From positions 334,808 to 398,807 of the forward strand of contig LUCM01003968.1 in assembly GCA_008360955.1 (NCBI GenBank): a DNA stretch of 64,000 bases. The letters are read 5' to 3'. Below are positions 39,601 through 51,266 of this stretch, piece after piece. The position numbers were made by a program, and so were the translations under genes. The DNA is from Fasciolopsis buskii (taxonomy: Eukaryota; Platyhelminthes; Trematoda; Plagiorchiida; Fasciolidae). The notes under the pieces were generated by a model. It was not told the DNA's origin. It did no database searches and worked only from the letters and a program-made list of their open reading frames with translations. How positions within the stretch are numbered: position 1 is the stretch's first letter; the number at the start of each line of letters is the position of its first letter.

Positions 39601-42600
39601 ACAGCTTCAATGGATTATTTTCATGACATCTCACAGAAGCAATTCACAAAATATTCAACACCTGGAGAGTTAAAGAAATTCAGCTCAGTTGTTTTGACTG
39701 CAGTTTAGAAGCTCAAAACTCGACTATCACTCTTCGCCGCATCATAAGTGTTTATCAGTGCACCTGTTCCCATGGAGGTGATTGTGTTGGTCGTGTCAGT
39801 AATAGGTTGGTCAAGAGTATCCAAGATAATCATCCAATCTGGTCTAGAAAGATAGTCACAAAGGCTACTAGGACGTCGGCGGTAGAAGACTTGGACAATG
39901 AGGACATTCAAAGAACGTCGAAAATTCATTCATAGTCATCTATGTAAGGCCTAGAAGATGATCTAATCTGACCAGGAGCGGCATGTTCTCTGTTGGGGAG
40001 ATTGGCGCTTAGAATACATTATCGGGCACTGCGTAAGCACAAGCAAAAGCTCCATAATTTAGAAGTAAAACGCATTCCTATTCGCTGCGATGAACAGTCA
40101 AATTCATGTTTAAAATGTACTTTAATTTCTTCCAATAAATCTTCACCATTAACAGACGCCAAATGTTTGAATTACTCAACAGTGTTTTTTGTATAATACA
40201 CGCTTATATGTTATCGGTTACGGATCGGACTTGATATTTGTTACATATCTTGGTACACGATGCAGACTAAATGAGTTCCCGATGGGATGACTTACAACCG
40301 ATTGTTGTGACAACCACATATTTGTCGAACAGCACGCTCTGGAGCTTCGCCGGAAGCGTATTATAATAAGTCTACACTAAAAGATGCAGATATAACGTCC
40401 TTGTTTCCCCTACCGCTTTCAGCCAGTAGACAGCCGCGTCCAAACAACGTATCATTTGATACACTCATTCTCAATAAAAATATTGCATTTTATCCCTGAT
40501 CAGGAGAAAATCGATAGCCCACGGCAGAATCTATTTTGTTGCAGCGTTCTTTCGTGCCAACACAATTTACACAGAGCAGAAAGAATACGGTCGAAAACGA
40601 TATATCTTGCCATTACTTCACCTTAATACGAAGAGGATCAGATGTGATAGGGTCACGGTAGGTATAAATTTAATGGACTCCGTGTGGCTAGGGGAAATCA
40701 TTTTTACATTCATACTATGAAGGTTCATATCGTCGGTTGCTATCTTGGATGATAGTGTCACAGTGGTAATTTTGACTGCGATTACCGTACGACTTCTTGT
40801 CAGAATACTTGTACTTGGCGATTCTGTGGAGAATAACTAAAACAACTAGAACTACTCGGAGAAATGATTTCGCCGGTAAAGTATATTTTGTGCAGGAAAG
40901 CTTTTGCTGGAAACAGAATCCTTATAGCGAAAAAACGTAAGGTTAGCTGTTCGTATGACATACGACTTTCAGAAGTTTTGGTTGTGATATGCTACACTTT
41001 ATTAGTGTTTAACCTATCGGATGTTTATGGTCTCTGAGCTCTATATAACTCTCGATTTATTGTGAATACTGCTCAGGATTTGATCCCATTAAGGATGTTC
41101 CACCTTGAGGTTCAGTGAAATGCTAGGCTCATTTGCAGGAATTCAATCGGATTTCTTCTCGTAAAGATATCATGAAAAGCAGACGGGAACTTCTATGTGA
41201 TTTTGGCCCGTACAGAGCAAGTGAAAGGACCCTGTAACAGCTCTCCCTAACTATGAAAAACTAAATTCAGTCTTAGGTAGATTGATGATTTTCTTGATCG
41301 TTGAGCTTGGAGTTTAGGTTGGAAAGATTTTATCATCGGTCTCATTTTGAGTGATGGCAAAATGATTTCGACATAAAAGCCAAGCTCAGCAATGGGGACC
41401 TTCTGAAACGATTTAGTGGTAGCTAGTCCCATTTGCTTTTTGTCACAGGTAATTGAACCACGATGATACCAAATAACTCCAGGGGAGTATTCTGCCACCA
41501 AATCCAATGAAGAACTACGGATGCCAGGAATAACGAAAAAGAAAGATGTGTGAAAACTGGTGACAACATTTGCTAATACCTGTTCGGTTTTAGGCCATCA
41601 GTCACCGGTGTTGTGAATCAATCATGGATTGCCGTTTTTGTGGTCCACATTTGTAGACTCAGACCGTAATTTGGTTCGCGCTCGCTTTCGTTTGCGCCTA
41701 GTCTATGATCACATCAGTACGAAAGCCACACACTCTGTACTGCTTCTTCTAGACGGTAATTACCGATTTCAGCCCTAGCTGGATCTTTCAATGCGGTTGT
41801 TGTCTCAACAAAATGCCCATGGTCCGAGCAAACACTGCGAGCAGATCAACGAAATCCTGCACTCAGCGGCGGCTGTCATTAATCGCAGAGATAGTGCATA
41901 TCCTCAACTTTCGATGAACTGAGAAGTGCTCGAAAATCCGTCCCCTGAATGAAACGTACAGTTAGACGCACAGGTCCCTGTGATTTCAACTTACCATGGG
42001 TTTGAGAAATGACCAGGAGCAGGGTTGGGCAGGAGAGTGTAGGAAAAGCTGCGGCTATCGAAAATAATTGCAACTTGTACGAGCTGATAAGCAACACTGG
42101 TTCACCGAAGCCGACCGCAAGCAAAGTGGTTGAGGAATCGGACAGCACACTGATTCCCTCCTAGCACCGTCAGCTGACGATTTGGGCAGAACATTTTAGG
42201 GCTCAGTTTATCTGGGCCACGGCCACAGTGTCTTTTCCACTCATGTTTGCAAGTAAACCAATGGAGGTGGATAACAGCCCTCCATCCGAAATGGAGGTGA
42301 TGAGGGAGTTAAGTTTTCTTAAGTTTACCATGCAGCGGTACCAAATGGAATGTCGCTATCCTAATTTGGGGACGGTGGCAAATTGTAAACATCGGAGGTA
42401 ACCAAACTCCGGAGATCAATTTGGGCAAAGTAAGAGATTCCTAAGGACTTGTCTGAGTCTTTGTGTCAATTTAAGTGAAGAGCGACAGATGCTTATGAGA
42501 ACAGTAGAGTTAATTTAGCGGGCATCTCATCCAAAATTTTCTTAGGCATCCTCCTTCTCCGGCCATCTAGTACTCGAGAAAGTTGCATGCGTAAGAATAA

Positions 42601-44787
42601 AACGGTTTCCTTCGCGTTCAGAGTTACGGTGACCCAATTTTCACTTTGCGGCAGATCCTGGAACATGGGCACATGCTTTGCAGACAGAATATTTTGTCTT
42701 TCTTAATTCGAAGCGGCGCTCAACTCAGTCCATCGTTGCAGAACTTGATTGGAACCTTGATCCCGCAGGGGAATAGCTGGGTGAGACGGGGAGATTTGGT
42801 TCCCTTGGTAACTGTACCTCACCTGGTGGTGGTACATCGGATGAAATGTCTTCGAGTTTATAGGAGTCTACAGTGGTATTCATCATTTTGAGACAACCGC
42901 AGTGTAGACGTATCAAAGGTTGAAGTTACGCTGCAGCATGGAGACCAGTATTGTTCCGAGGTTCTAAAACATTTCAGTTGAGAGCACATGCGAAGATTGT
43001 CAGTGTTTGAACAACGGTGTCTTCATAGTATTGACTGAATATGGTGGAAGAATCCTGTGAGTGACTTAAAGTTTCACCCTAAGGTGCTGGTTCATTATCT
43101 ATAACAGGCACTGAATGCAATTAAATTTTAAGCCTTTGGGACATGTTTTACTCAAGTTCACTGAACAACTGCCTCATTTAATACTGTTCTTCGAGGCAGG
43201 TGGTGACTGGCAAATAGTTTGAGGTGGACAGTCAATGACAAGAGAAAAAATATGGAAATTCTAACCAGTGGATTGGCTCACGAAAGTGCAGTTAAACTAC
43301 CGATATCTCCCGAAGCAAAGCTGGAGATAGTGGATGTTAGGGCAGTCAGTGGTTTTCTCGCATTCAAAATCTTTCTCTTTCTGTATAGTTCCTCGAATTA
43401 CTATTCTGCAATCGATCTTCACTATTCCTCGTTCTTTTTTTCTGGTTGAACAAGTGGTACTGTGAGGTAGTAACCAAAACCAGACCACATTGGTGCGAGG
43501 TTAACGGTTGTCCAAACCTAAGTGAGCTGAACTGCTTCTCGGCCACTTCATGTCGTCTCCTTTGTTTGTGCATGTGTGGAAGGAATGAATTTTTACGAAC
43601 TGGAAGACAGTCACCAAAAATTTTGCATTCAAGTCTCACTTGGTCTGGTAATGTCAGAAATAATGTGCGCGAATAGTTTTATACCGTCCGTTTAACACTG
43701 TTCTTAACAGCTGTGTAGCTAAGGCAGAAAGTGGGGGTTATTCGTAGCATAGTGTGCGCTGGTTTCCGTTCCAGCGATGGCTGGTTGCACACATTCCAAC
43801 AACAGCTCCGAAGTGGTCACTAACATTTGCTGAAAAAAATGAGTCGAACAAACTAACGCATGATATCCTTGCAACCACGATCAAGACTGATGTGAAGCTC
43901 GTAAAAATTTAAAAACTTTGGTTGTAAAGCATATGCATATGTCAAATGTATCAGAATAAAAAACAAGCTGAGTTTCGCTAAGTTCACCTCTTGATGATAT
44001 GGTTCCATAAGTGTCCTCTTCATTATTATCTAGATGAATTATTCAGCGAACATAGGAATATATATGTATACATTAAAATGGTGTCATCTTGAAGCAAAAG
44101 AAAACAAACTTTTCCCAAGGATTTATTTGTACAGTTTCTTTCAAAAAATGTGTTACCCTAAAACGAACAGAGATTCGACGGCTCGTTGCGATCGAATTGG
44201 GCCATTTCATTCTAACAAATTTTAATTTTGGTCGTATGTCAACAAAACCATGAGGTTTAGTACGAAGGTGTAACTGACTTGAAAGTTCTGTTTGATTCTA
44301 ATATCTCTCATGAAGCGAGAAACCAAGCGAAGATGAATTACATGATCTCAAACGTGGTGGTAGCCAACTAGGCAGGCAATGGAATATTTTGTGAACATTT
44401 TACGCTATGTGATACTTGACCCTTACTGAATTTTACGGCAACAGGCTGCTAGCTCACATCACACTACTTCCACGATGGATGGTTTCACTGACGATAGCCT
44501 AAGTACGACGAAGGCTTTCAAGACAACCAGAAGAGCCTGACTGAAAAATGTGAATTGTCAGAAACCGGAAGTTAGACCGCATTACTCATCATCTGGTATC
44601 AATGCTTAATTCGCTAATAAACAAATGGCTGTGAAGCCGTTTCTTGTTTGTAACGCACTGTTAACAATAATCAACGCATGTAATGTCACGTGGCAAACTT
44701 CAGTACACCTTCTACAGCCTTCTCGATTAGATTAATAACTAATCCGTTTGTCTGATTAGTTTTCCCTTAGGGTTTTCATTTAAGCTC
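36664..44787. other. Non-coding stretch, nothing firmly recognised
   Basis: A minus-strand reading at 41,247-41,507 (86 codons) shares a segment of about 28 bases, containing the word CTCCAAGCTCAA, with a minus-strand region at 62,310-62,340. That hints at an uncharacterised repeat. Other readings have no support. Confidence 0.4.
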
Positions 44788-44870
44788 GGGCACCGCGGAT
44801 ATATTCGGCTGAATACTAATAACAATGATGAAACCGCTGTAAAATGAATCCATAGTGTTCTAGTTGTTAG
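44788..44870 (+). repeat. Degenerate copy of the hammerhead-bearing repeat
   Basis: It aligns over the whole core with 23,627-23,710. CTGATGA is replaced by CTGAATA (44,809-44,815), the loop TAACAA is kept, GAAA is kept (44,830-44,833), and CGCTGTA stands for AGCTGTA. The core G8 is lost, helix II does not pair and helix I is broken, so the ribozyme is dead. It shows that the family is old and dispersed. Confidence 0.65.
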
Positions 44871-45569
44871 TCAGATATTGATGCTGCGTGATGAAAGATT
44901 CCGTAGAATACAAAATAACCTACTAGTCTAATCGCTGGTAAACAGATTCCAAATCAAATATGCTTTTCAGCAGAGTAGACCGGCGCAACTAACTCTGCGC
45001 TACCTCCATTGGGATTGTCGGTAAATTCAACGAATAAGGATTTTTAATCGATAGACAGATCCCTGTTTCTTCGAAAACAGAACGTCACCAAATGGAATGA
45101 CCATGGAGGATATGTTTATCCGCATGTGACAGATTAACTCTGCTTACGGACAGTTTGAATCAATAAACTGAGGTTTCCGTTGTCGAGACGCTATCACCAG
45201 GAGAGTAATTAGAAGCACATAACCAAATTCGAGTATGATAAGACGACAGGAACAACGCACCAGGGTAGAGGTTCATGCTATCTGAATTGACCAGCTTGTG
45301 AGATGGAGCGAATTAATATTTCCTAGCCAATTTATTGTCGGTCAATTTTATTTACTTCTTAAGACCTGAAAGATCCTTCCGGTGTTTAAACTAAAAAATC
45401 TTCCAGGATGACTTTGTGATAGCATTTCTTTCCCCTGTCATGAGTGAAACTTCTGCCTGTTGAGGCAGTCGACTCACCTATGTCCGCTACGGAACTACGT
45501 CAACTGTACTACTAATACAGATGAAACTAAATTTGCCGTTTGTGAATAATTACCTTGTTCCATTTACAG
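44871..45569. other. Non-coding stretch, nothing recognised
   Basis: No motif, repeat or long reading was seen. Confidence 0.5.
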
Positions 45570-45800
45570 CAAAACACTTCGGATAATTTCAGACCAGCAC
45601 TAGCCAAGAGAAAGTATGATGTCCTCATAACTTACGGTATACAATGCCCATCAGTTTCCGTTAAAAAACTTAACCGAACAAATGGAAATATTTCTTTTGG
45701 ACACATTGGAGTGAAGCGCTTGTTTGCTTTTTCAAGGTTGTTGCTCTTTTCGTACCACAAGAAGTTGCAAGTGCGCAGACGTAAATTCATTTATTCCTAG
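45570..45800 (+). CDS. Candidate terminal exon of unknown gene
   Basis: A strong acceptor (ttaccttgttccatttacag, ending at 45,569) is followed in phase 0 by 76 open codons to TAG. The start (QNTSDNFRPALAKRKYDVL) is polar. The end is hydrophobic and then basic (LFAFSRLLLFSYHKKLQVRR). No family is recognised and no poly(A) signal follows closely. Confidence 0.22.
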   Translation, partial: QNTSDNFRPALAKRKYDVLITYGIQCPSVSVKKLNRTNGNISFGHIGVKRLFAFSRLLLFSYHKKLQVRRRKFIYS

Positions 45801-46474
45801 AACGTACAAAAGTGGTAGTGGTTTCTGCAACCGGTTAACCAGCCCTACGGTAAATGGTGACAACACAGGCGGGGAAGCCTATCCCCCAAAACCGATGATC
45901 TTCTGGGTCCAGGTTACCAAAAAGAAAAACAAAAGGTAGATTGATAATCCGGAGAAATTCAAACGGAACAGGGCGTTTGTGCGCTTGTGTATTCATTTCG
46001 GTCGGCTGTCGGCAGCACGGACTGATCAACAACCAGCGGGGCCAGGGCAAGTCTCCTTTTAGGCCGACTGATTGTATATTCACTTGATTAGTTCCTCAGA
46101 ACAGAACAGTCGTGACAATAGTAATTTCAACTGTCAGGATTGTCTCCGGTACGATTTTGATTATCTCGTTGATCAACGAAGCTAATATGTTATGGCGTCT
46201 AGTTTAAACCGTGCTGATATTGGGTGCTCTTCCAAATGTATCAGAGTTAGTTAGTTCAAACACAGTACCTCATTTCGGATTGTCACCTTACATTGTCTAA
46301 CGTATTAGGATAAATTTTTTGTTTCAAATACACTTCTTATACCATTTAGTTTTTCGTTGTCGATCTATCGAGTATCACAGCGACCTGATATCCCGTCATC
46401 CTAACGCATCGGCCAAATTTAATAAGTGTTCATGAGCATTTGGACCCTCCAATTCATCTGCTGAAGACATTCCG

Positions 46475-46735
46475 GTGTTAAAATGTATAATAATCATCCT
46501 GTTTTGCACATTAGTCAGGCAAATACTGTCTGGCATATCCAATAAGACACGAACAACACCAGTTTATTGCGCAAACACCACCGACAGTCGGCGGGTGATC
46601 AAACCGGAAGAATTTCCTGATTCCTTGGACGATCTCAGTAATAATAACAATAAATTGCGAAATAAAGTGTTCTACGGCGAATACCTCAACTTTCAGTTCC
46701 AGTGCTTCCAACATCCTAAACCTCGGATACTGTGA
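46475..46735 (+). CDS. Candidate secreted small protein or first exon
   Basis: The open reading begins with GTG (46,475), with no in-frame ATG. It encodes a hydrophobic N-terminal stretch (KCIIIILFCTLVRQILSG) like a signal peptide, then about 66 polar residues with two Cys and an Asn run, ending at TGA. No family is recognised. The lack of ATG suggests either an exon reached by splicing or a chance reading. Confidence 0.2.
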   Translation: MLKCIIIILFCTLVRQILSGISNKTRTTPVYCANTTDSRRVIKPEEFPDSLDDLSNNNNKLRNKVFYGEYLNFQFQCFQHPKPRIL

Positions 46736-49700
46736 AATCCTCTCCAGCCACAATGAGAACGGTTGGCCTAAAAATGAATAATTAAGATTCTATTTAGAAA
46801 GACTTTATCTTCCAGCTTTACTCAAAGCCACACATCTGAAATTTGCCGACGCTGCACAGTAACTATTCGTCATTATACGTGCAAGAATAGATCATCACGC
46901 GAAAATATCGTTCAGAGAAGTTTTATTCGGGTGGAGTCCAGTACACTGCATGTGGTGAGAGTTTATCACTGCCTCTAGTGTGGTTTGTATTCTCTTACAC
47001 GTACAGAGAGACAGAGGTGTTACTATCTGTATGTGGATTTGAGGGAGAGAGGCAGTAAACTAGCTTCCAGCTGCTATTCGCAATCCGACTGGAACGGCAG
47101 ATGCACTTCTGAATTGGGTCACAAATACATTAAGCTTCTGTCGGTGGGATGCACGTCTGGTGCAATTCATTGTCTATCGCAGAAGGGAAAGTTGAACTTT
47201 TTCATTCAACAATGTATGGTTACCTAACTGTCATCCAGTCTCGGAGTTTTCGTCCAACACAGTTTCAGCTCCGTTACGTTTTTCGAAATCAAGAAAAGCT
47301 ATTGATTTCAGGAAAAAAACGTATACTTTATTAGTTTTGTTGGCATTCATTTGTGGTAAATCTGTCCATTTATTTCAGCGTAAACAGGTACAAACCCTGC
47401 TGTTATTTTACCTTTCCAGTTAATTTGTCGAATACCAATTTCATATTCCAACGAGAATATAATCACATCGAAAAGAAAGCTACTAGATGAAAGCTTATAT
47501 GAACCAGCAGCTGATAACTTTGAGGTCAGGTGTCATATTCTAGTACTAAGTCCTCCGCTGTTTGTCCTACAAGCAAGAGTATTCTATGGGCCTAGAAATC
47601 AAGCGATGGTGATGCCCGTACAATAGACAGTTGAGAAACAGCCCATGTGTAGAGTCCCAAATGTTCGAGCCCTAATCTGATCACGTGGGCACCTATCAAT
47701 TGGTCCTCATTAGTGAAAAGACTTCGAAATAAATCAACGCATTTGACCACACTTGAAAACCAGCTCAGTGAATATAAGGCTAATAACTAATAAATTTCTA
47801 CCCACTGGTTTTCAGTTTAACATTGTTTATTACATCTGGAAGACTTCAACTGAATTGCAGTACTTAGAATTCAAAATCGTGCGCATCGTCCACCAGAATT
47901 AGTTTGTTAAAGTCACTCTTCAAAAGTCATGACAAATCAATTTTTTTAGTACTTTGATGATAACGACGATAACTCTAATACACGGAAGGACAATTAAGAT
48001 GCGGTCGATGTTAACGCCTCATTATAGAGTGTATTCTATCGCTAGAGACAAACAGCTGACGGCCTATCCGAATACGGTTGAAGATGCGAAATACGCTGAT
48101 GGAAAGAAAATTTTGACGTCAGACAAAGAGATCGCCAAATGCGTCCGACGAGTAAGAAAGGAGGGTCAGTCAGATGCAGATGCTGGTATCAGAAAACATG
48201 CCTCAGTCGGTTCTATTTTAAAGAGGTTAACGTAGACAAGCAGGCATCAGGTGAGGGTAAATGGCTAGAAGACAAAAGGGAGCTGGTGAAAAAGAGGTTG
48301 GGATACAAGTAGTATGTGGGTGCGAGCTTAAAGTTTCAATGTATTTGAAATTTGTGTGTATACATACGGTGATATCGACTAAACCGGTATGGAAATCAGT
48401 AAGTTTGTGAGTTGGGCAAGACTGTGGGAATGGGGCAGCCAACTTAATACTCCTGCGGCCACCTAGTCACGGAGGTTATTTTTGTTGACCGAGAAAAGCA
48501 AGAGATTTAGTCTCACTGTTAATGGCAGCTGTAAACCGCAGGTGTACAAGGCTGGACGAGTTCACAACTGCCCTAGGGTAACCCTGAGATAAAATGACAA
48601 ACAGATCACCTTCTTTGAGTGTACGTGCATTAGGTCATGTGGTTCGGTTATTTTCTATGCTGAGGTTTCACGCGGGAAAGAGATCGATTCACCTCAGTTT
48701 TGGTCCGATCAATCTTCTACATACGATGGGAGACAGGACGAATTCAGCTGGGTCAACTTGCAGCCTGCGCTTAAATCAAGGGCGGACCGGGTACGGCTGT
48801 TTACGCGTGGCGAGAAGATCTACAGGATATGATATGGTAAGCATATATATGTATATATAGATATACATAATATACGTAACATAAAAGTACATTGGTACCA
48901 CTGTCCTTTGGAGTTGACACTTTAACTAAAAGAAAATAGATACAAAACAACTGACGTTTTGCTAGCTGTTCAGCCAAAGTTCCTCCCTATCTATCCTGAT
49001 CCTTTGGTCTCAACGAAGTAAAAACTCAGGATTTATTATTTTCCTTTCGTTCATTGCCTGCAATACACAAGAAATACTGCTTCAATCTTCCCTATCTTGC
49101 TTCTATTAATAGTGAGCAGTTTGTCATAAATGTAGAATTGAAATAAATCGAAATCCTATTGGTACCCTGCATTTATCTTTTACCTGACTGAACACTACTG
49201 AAGACAGTCACACTAATAAAAGTTCACGTGGGTAAAGCAACCTGGTCCTACAGTCGATAATGATGCGAAATGTCATATTTTCTCGCAGTGTAAGATTGTA
49301 GTCCAGCGGATGTCGAAAGGCAAGTGAACTCACGCGAAGCTAACGGATAAAAGTGAATGCGTTGGGGATGTTGGTTCGGTCAGCCATTAGTCAAATGACC
49401 TATGGACAGTTTTATGAACCGCCGAAACCCAGCAAAATATTGTACGCGGTTAAGGACGTGACCTCAGACTAATGTCAGCTGGGTCCGCGGACAGTAGTTT
49501 GAACACAATTGCTTGTTAGTGAATTTGAAGCTAAAACATACAATGATCATGCTAATGCATCCTAGAAGAGCAACGAGGATCGCGTTATTTTGGCAACAGA
49601 AGTGTCAAATATGCTAGCTGGAGAACTCGATCCACGCAGGTACCCACACATTGCTTGGTGGAATTGGACGGCGCTCCTTGACACCTGTGATCGGACGATC

Positions 49701-49937
49701 AAGACACCAATGCTGCATAGTTGTCAAATAAACTTCACAGATGGTTTTGAAGTCTGGCTGCCTAATAATGAATAATCGAGTATCAGGGATTCCGGAGTAG
49801 TTGATATTTGTCAACTCTATCACAGTCGACCTAAATATTTAGGCGCCTAGTTAATTGTCAGTAACGGAACTAGTAGAATCTGATATTCCTTCGTATCCCG
49901 CTTTTATCCTTCACTTATGAATACTTTATCTTCTGCA
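46736..49937. other. Non-coding stretch, nothing firmly recognised
   Basis: A reading at 47,954-48,235 (93 codons, ATG) is charged (KYADGKKILTSDKEIAKCV) but has no known domain. An AT-rich simple tract lies at 48,841-48,866. Confidence 0.4.
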
Positions 49938-50385
49938 GATTATGCTCCCTTAATGAAATCCGAAGGTAAAGTAGATGGATTCTGCAACACGTTTCTGACA
50001 GCAATCAACAGTGTCCCAAATTGGGACGTACATTTTATTACGAGGACTGCAAAGTTTGTGTTGTATGACAAACTAGGCAGCTAGACGTATGCGTGGGGAT
50101 ACAGCTTTGGGCAATGCTGTTAGCAGTGCTTGTCTCGCCGGTTTTGGGGATTTTAACGGACTAACTGTGCCCAGCACTCGCTTTCAATACCCCAAGAGAC
50201 AACTTTCGACATGGAACTCAAACGATGGTTGTTCTAATCACAAGGACTAATGTATGCCAGCATGATCTCGTTAGGTATCCTCCACTGAAGACGATGAGCC
50301 TGGATAGTTGTCAAGCACAGTTAATAGGAACGAAATTGATCACACAGCTGTTCGCGTGCTGATGAAGCTTCGACTAGCAAACTGT
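49938..50385 (+). pseudogene. RTE-type APE endonuclease fragment
   Basis: In order on the plus strand: DYAPLMKSEGKVDGFCNTFL (from 49,938) matches the ...AYAPTxxxxxxxKDxFYxxL segment, and NSVPNWDVHFI follows as the segment before the catalytic GDxN. Then, after a frameshift, TVPSTRFQYPKRQLSTWNSN (to about 50,226) matches the ...VxSTRFxHPxRHLLTWxSND block. IDHTAVRVLMKLRL (about 50,338-50,378) matches the SDHxLVRAxLxLRL end of the domain. Stops and at least one frameshift make it dead. No RT domain was found downstream to 51.2 kb. It looks like a different RTE lineage from the 15.8-17.9 kb copy (STRFxxPK versus the DHLAISYR type). Confidence 0.65.
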
Positions 50386-51189
50386 GGCAAATCTTGTGCC
50401 TCACAACGAAGCTAGGATCATCAGCAATGGAAAATGAAATATGGAACGCCATCGTCACCCATACAACGAACAAATGCTCAGTCAGTGAATATACGTCAGT
50501 GGAATAAAAACCGGATTCAATAACATCATCTGCGCTGACGAAGTTTGAAGTTTACTCTGACGGCAATTTAATGGTGCTAACGGGAATGATAACATTTTCT
50601 GCACTTTATATTGGCAGTTAAGCTTTAAAACAAAAGTAGCCAGTGATGCATTTTTAGCGAAAATTGTTGAGAAAAACGTAACACTAGTTAGAAAATGCGA
50701 ACCAAACGCCAAATGAGTTGGACAGACTCTGACGAGAATACAAAATGAAGAAAACATTCAGTCATACATATGATGTGTTTACACCCCAAGAGAGAGTCTT
50801 TGAACGTTTAGCTGAGTTGTTATACTATTTTTTGTCGTATTTATGAGCGAGAATTCGATAAAAATTTACCTGAATTTTTCATCAGGAAGAGTTAAAATAA
50901 CTCACGTTGGATACATACAGACAGGATGGTTACAGTCAGTAGGAAAATAGGTGAATAAAGCAAAAACATGAATAGATGCCAAATATGGATAATGTTGCGA
51001 TTTTACATCTGTCCTAAAAATGTGATCCGGAACACACAATGAGCAGACACAATTCTGTACACTTCTTTCACGTAGGTTGCTCCAGAGTTTCAGTGATGAC
51101 AACAAACGTGAAGGATAAAAAACAAGATTTTGTAAAGAATACACGGGTTTATGTATGCATTTGTTTAAAAAACAACAACACAGCTTTTA
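50386..51189. other. Non-coding stretch, nothing recognised
   Basis: No RT block or gene signal follows the endonuclease fragment. Confidence 0.45.
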
Positions 51190-51266
51190 TCGTTACCTTG
51201 AGTAGTCTTTCTCAATGCAGGTAGCCGAAACGTCGGCCAATTACGCACTTTACCAAAAACGCTGTT
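51190..51266 (+). repeat. Diverged 3'-end fragment of the Penelope-like element
   Basis: It keeps GTAGCCGAAACGTCGGC (51,221-51,237), then ATTACG...TACCAAAAACGCTG, in the order found at 63,806-63,880 (gtagtcgaaacgttggc...attacat...taccaacaacgctg). To its left the expected tgagaaagactac is replaced by its reverse complement, gtagtctttctca (51,202-51,214). Confidence 0.5.

Noticed and set aside
48060..48110. KYADG in a plus-strand reading, reminiscent of the RT YADD box
   Set aside because: The neighbouring residues match no RT block, and the second Asp is missing.
50362..50395. CTGATGA followed by a short hairpin-like stretch and AAAC
   Set aside because: The GAAA box is absent. The segment is coding sequence of the RTE endonuclease end.
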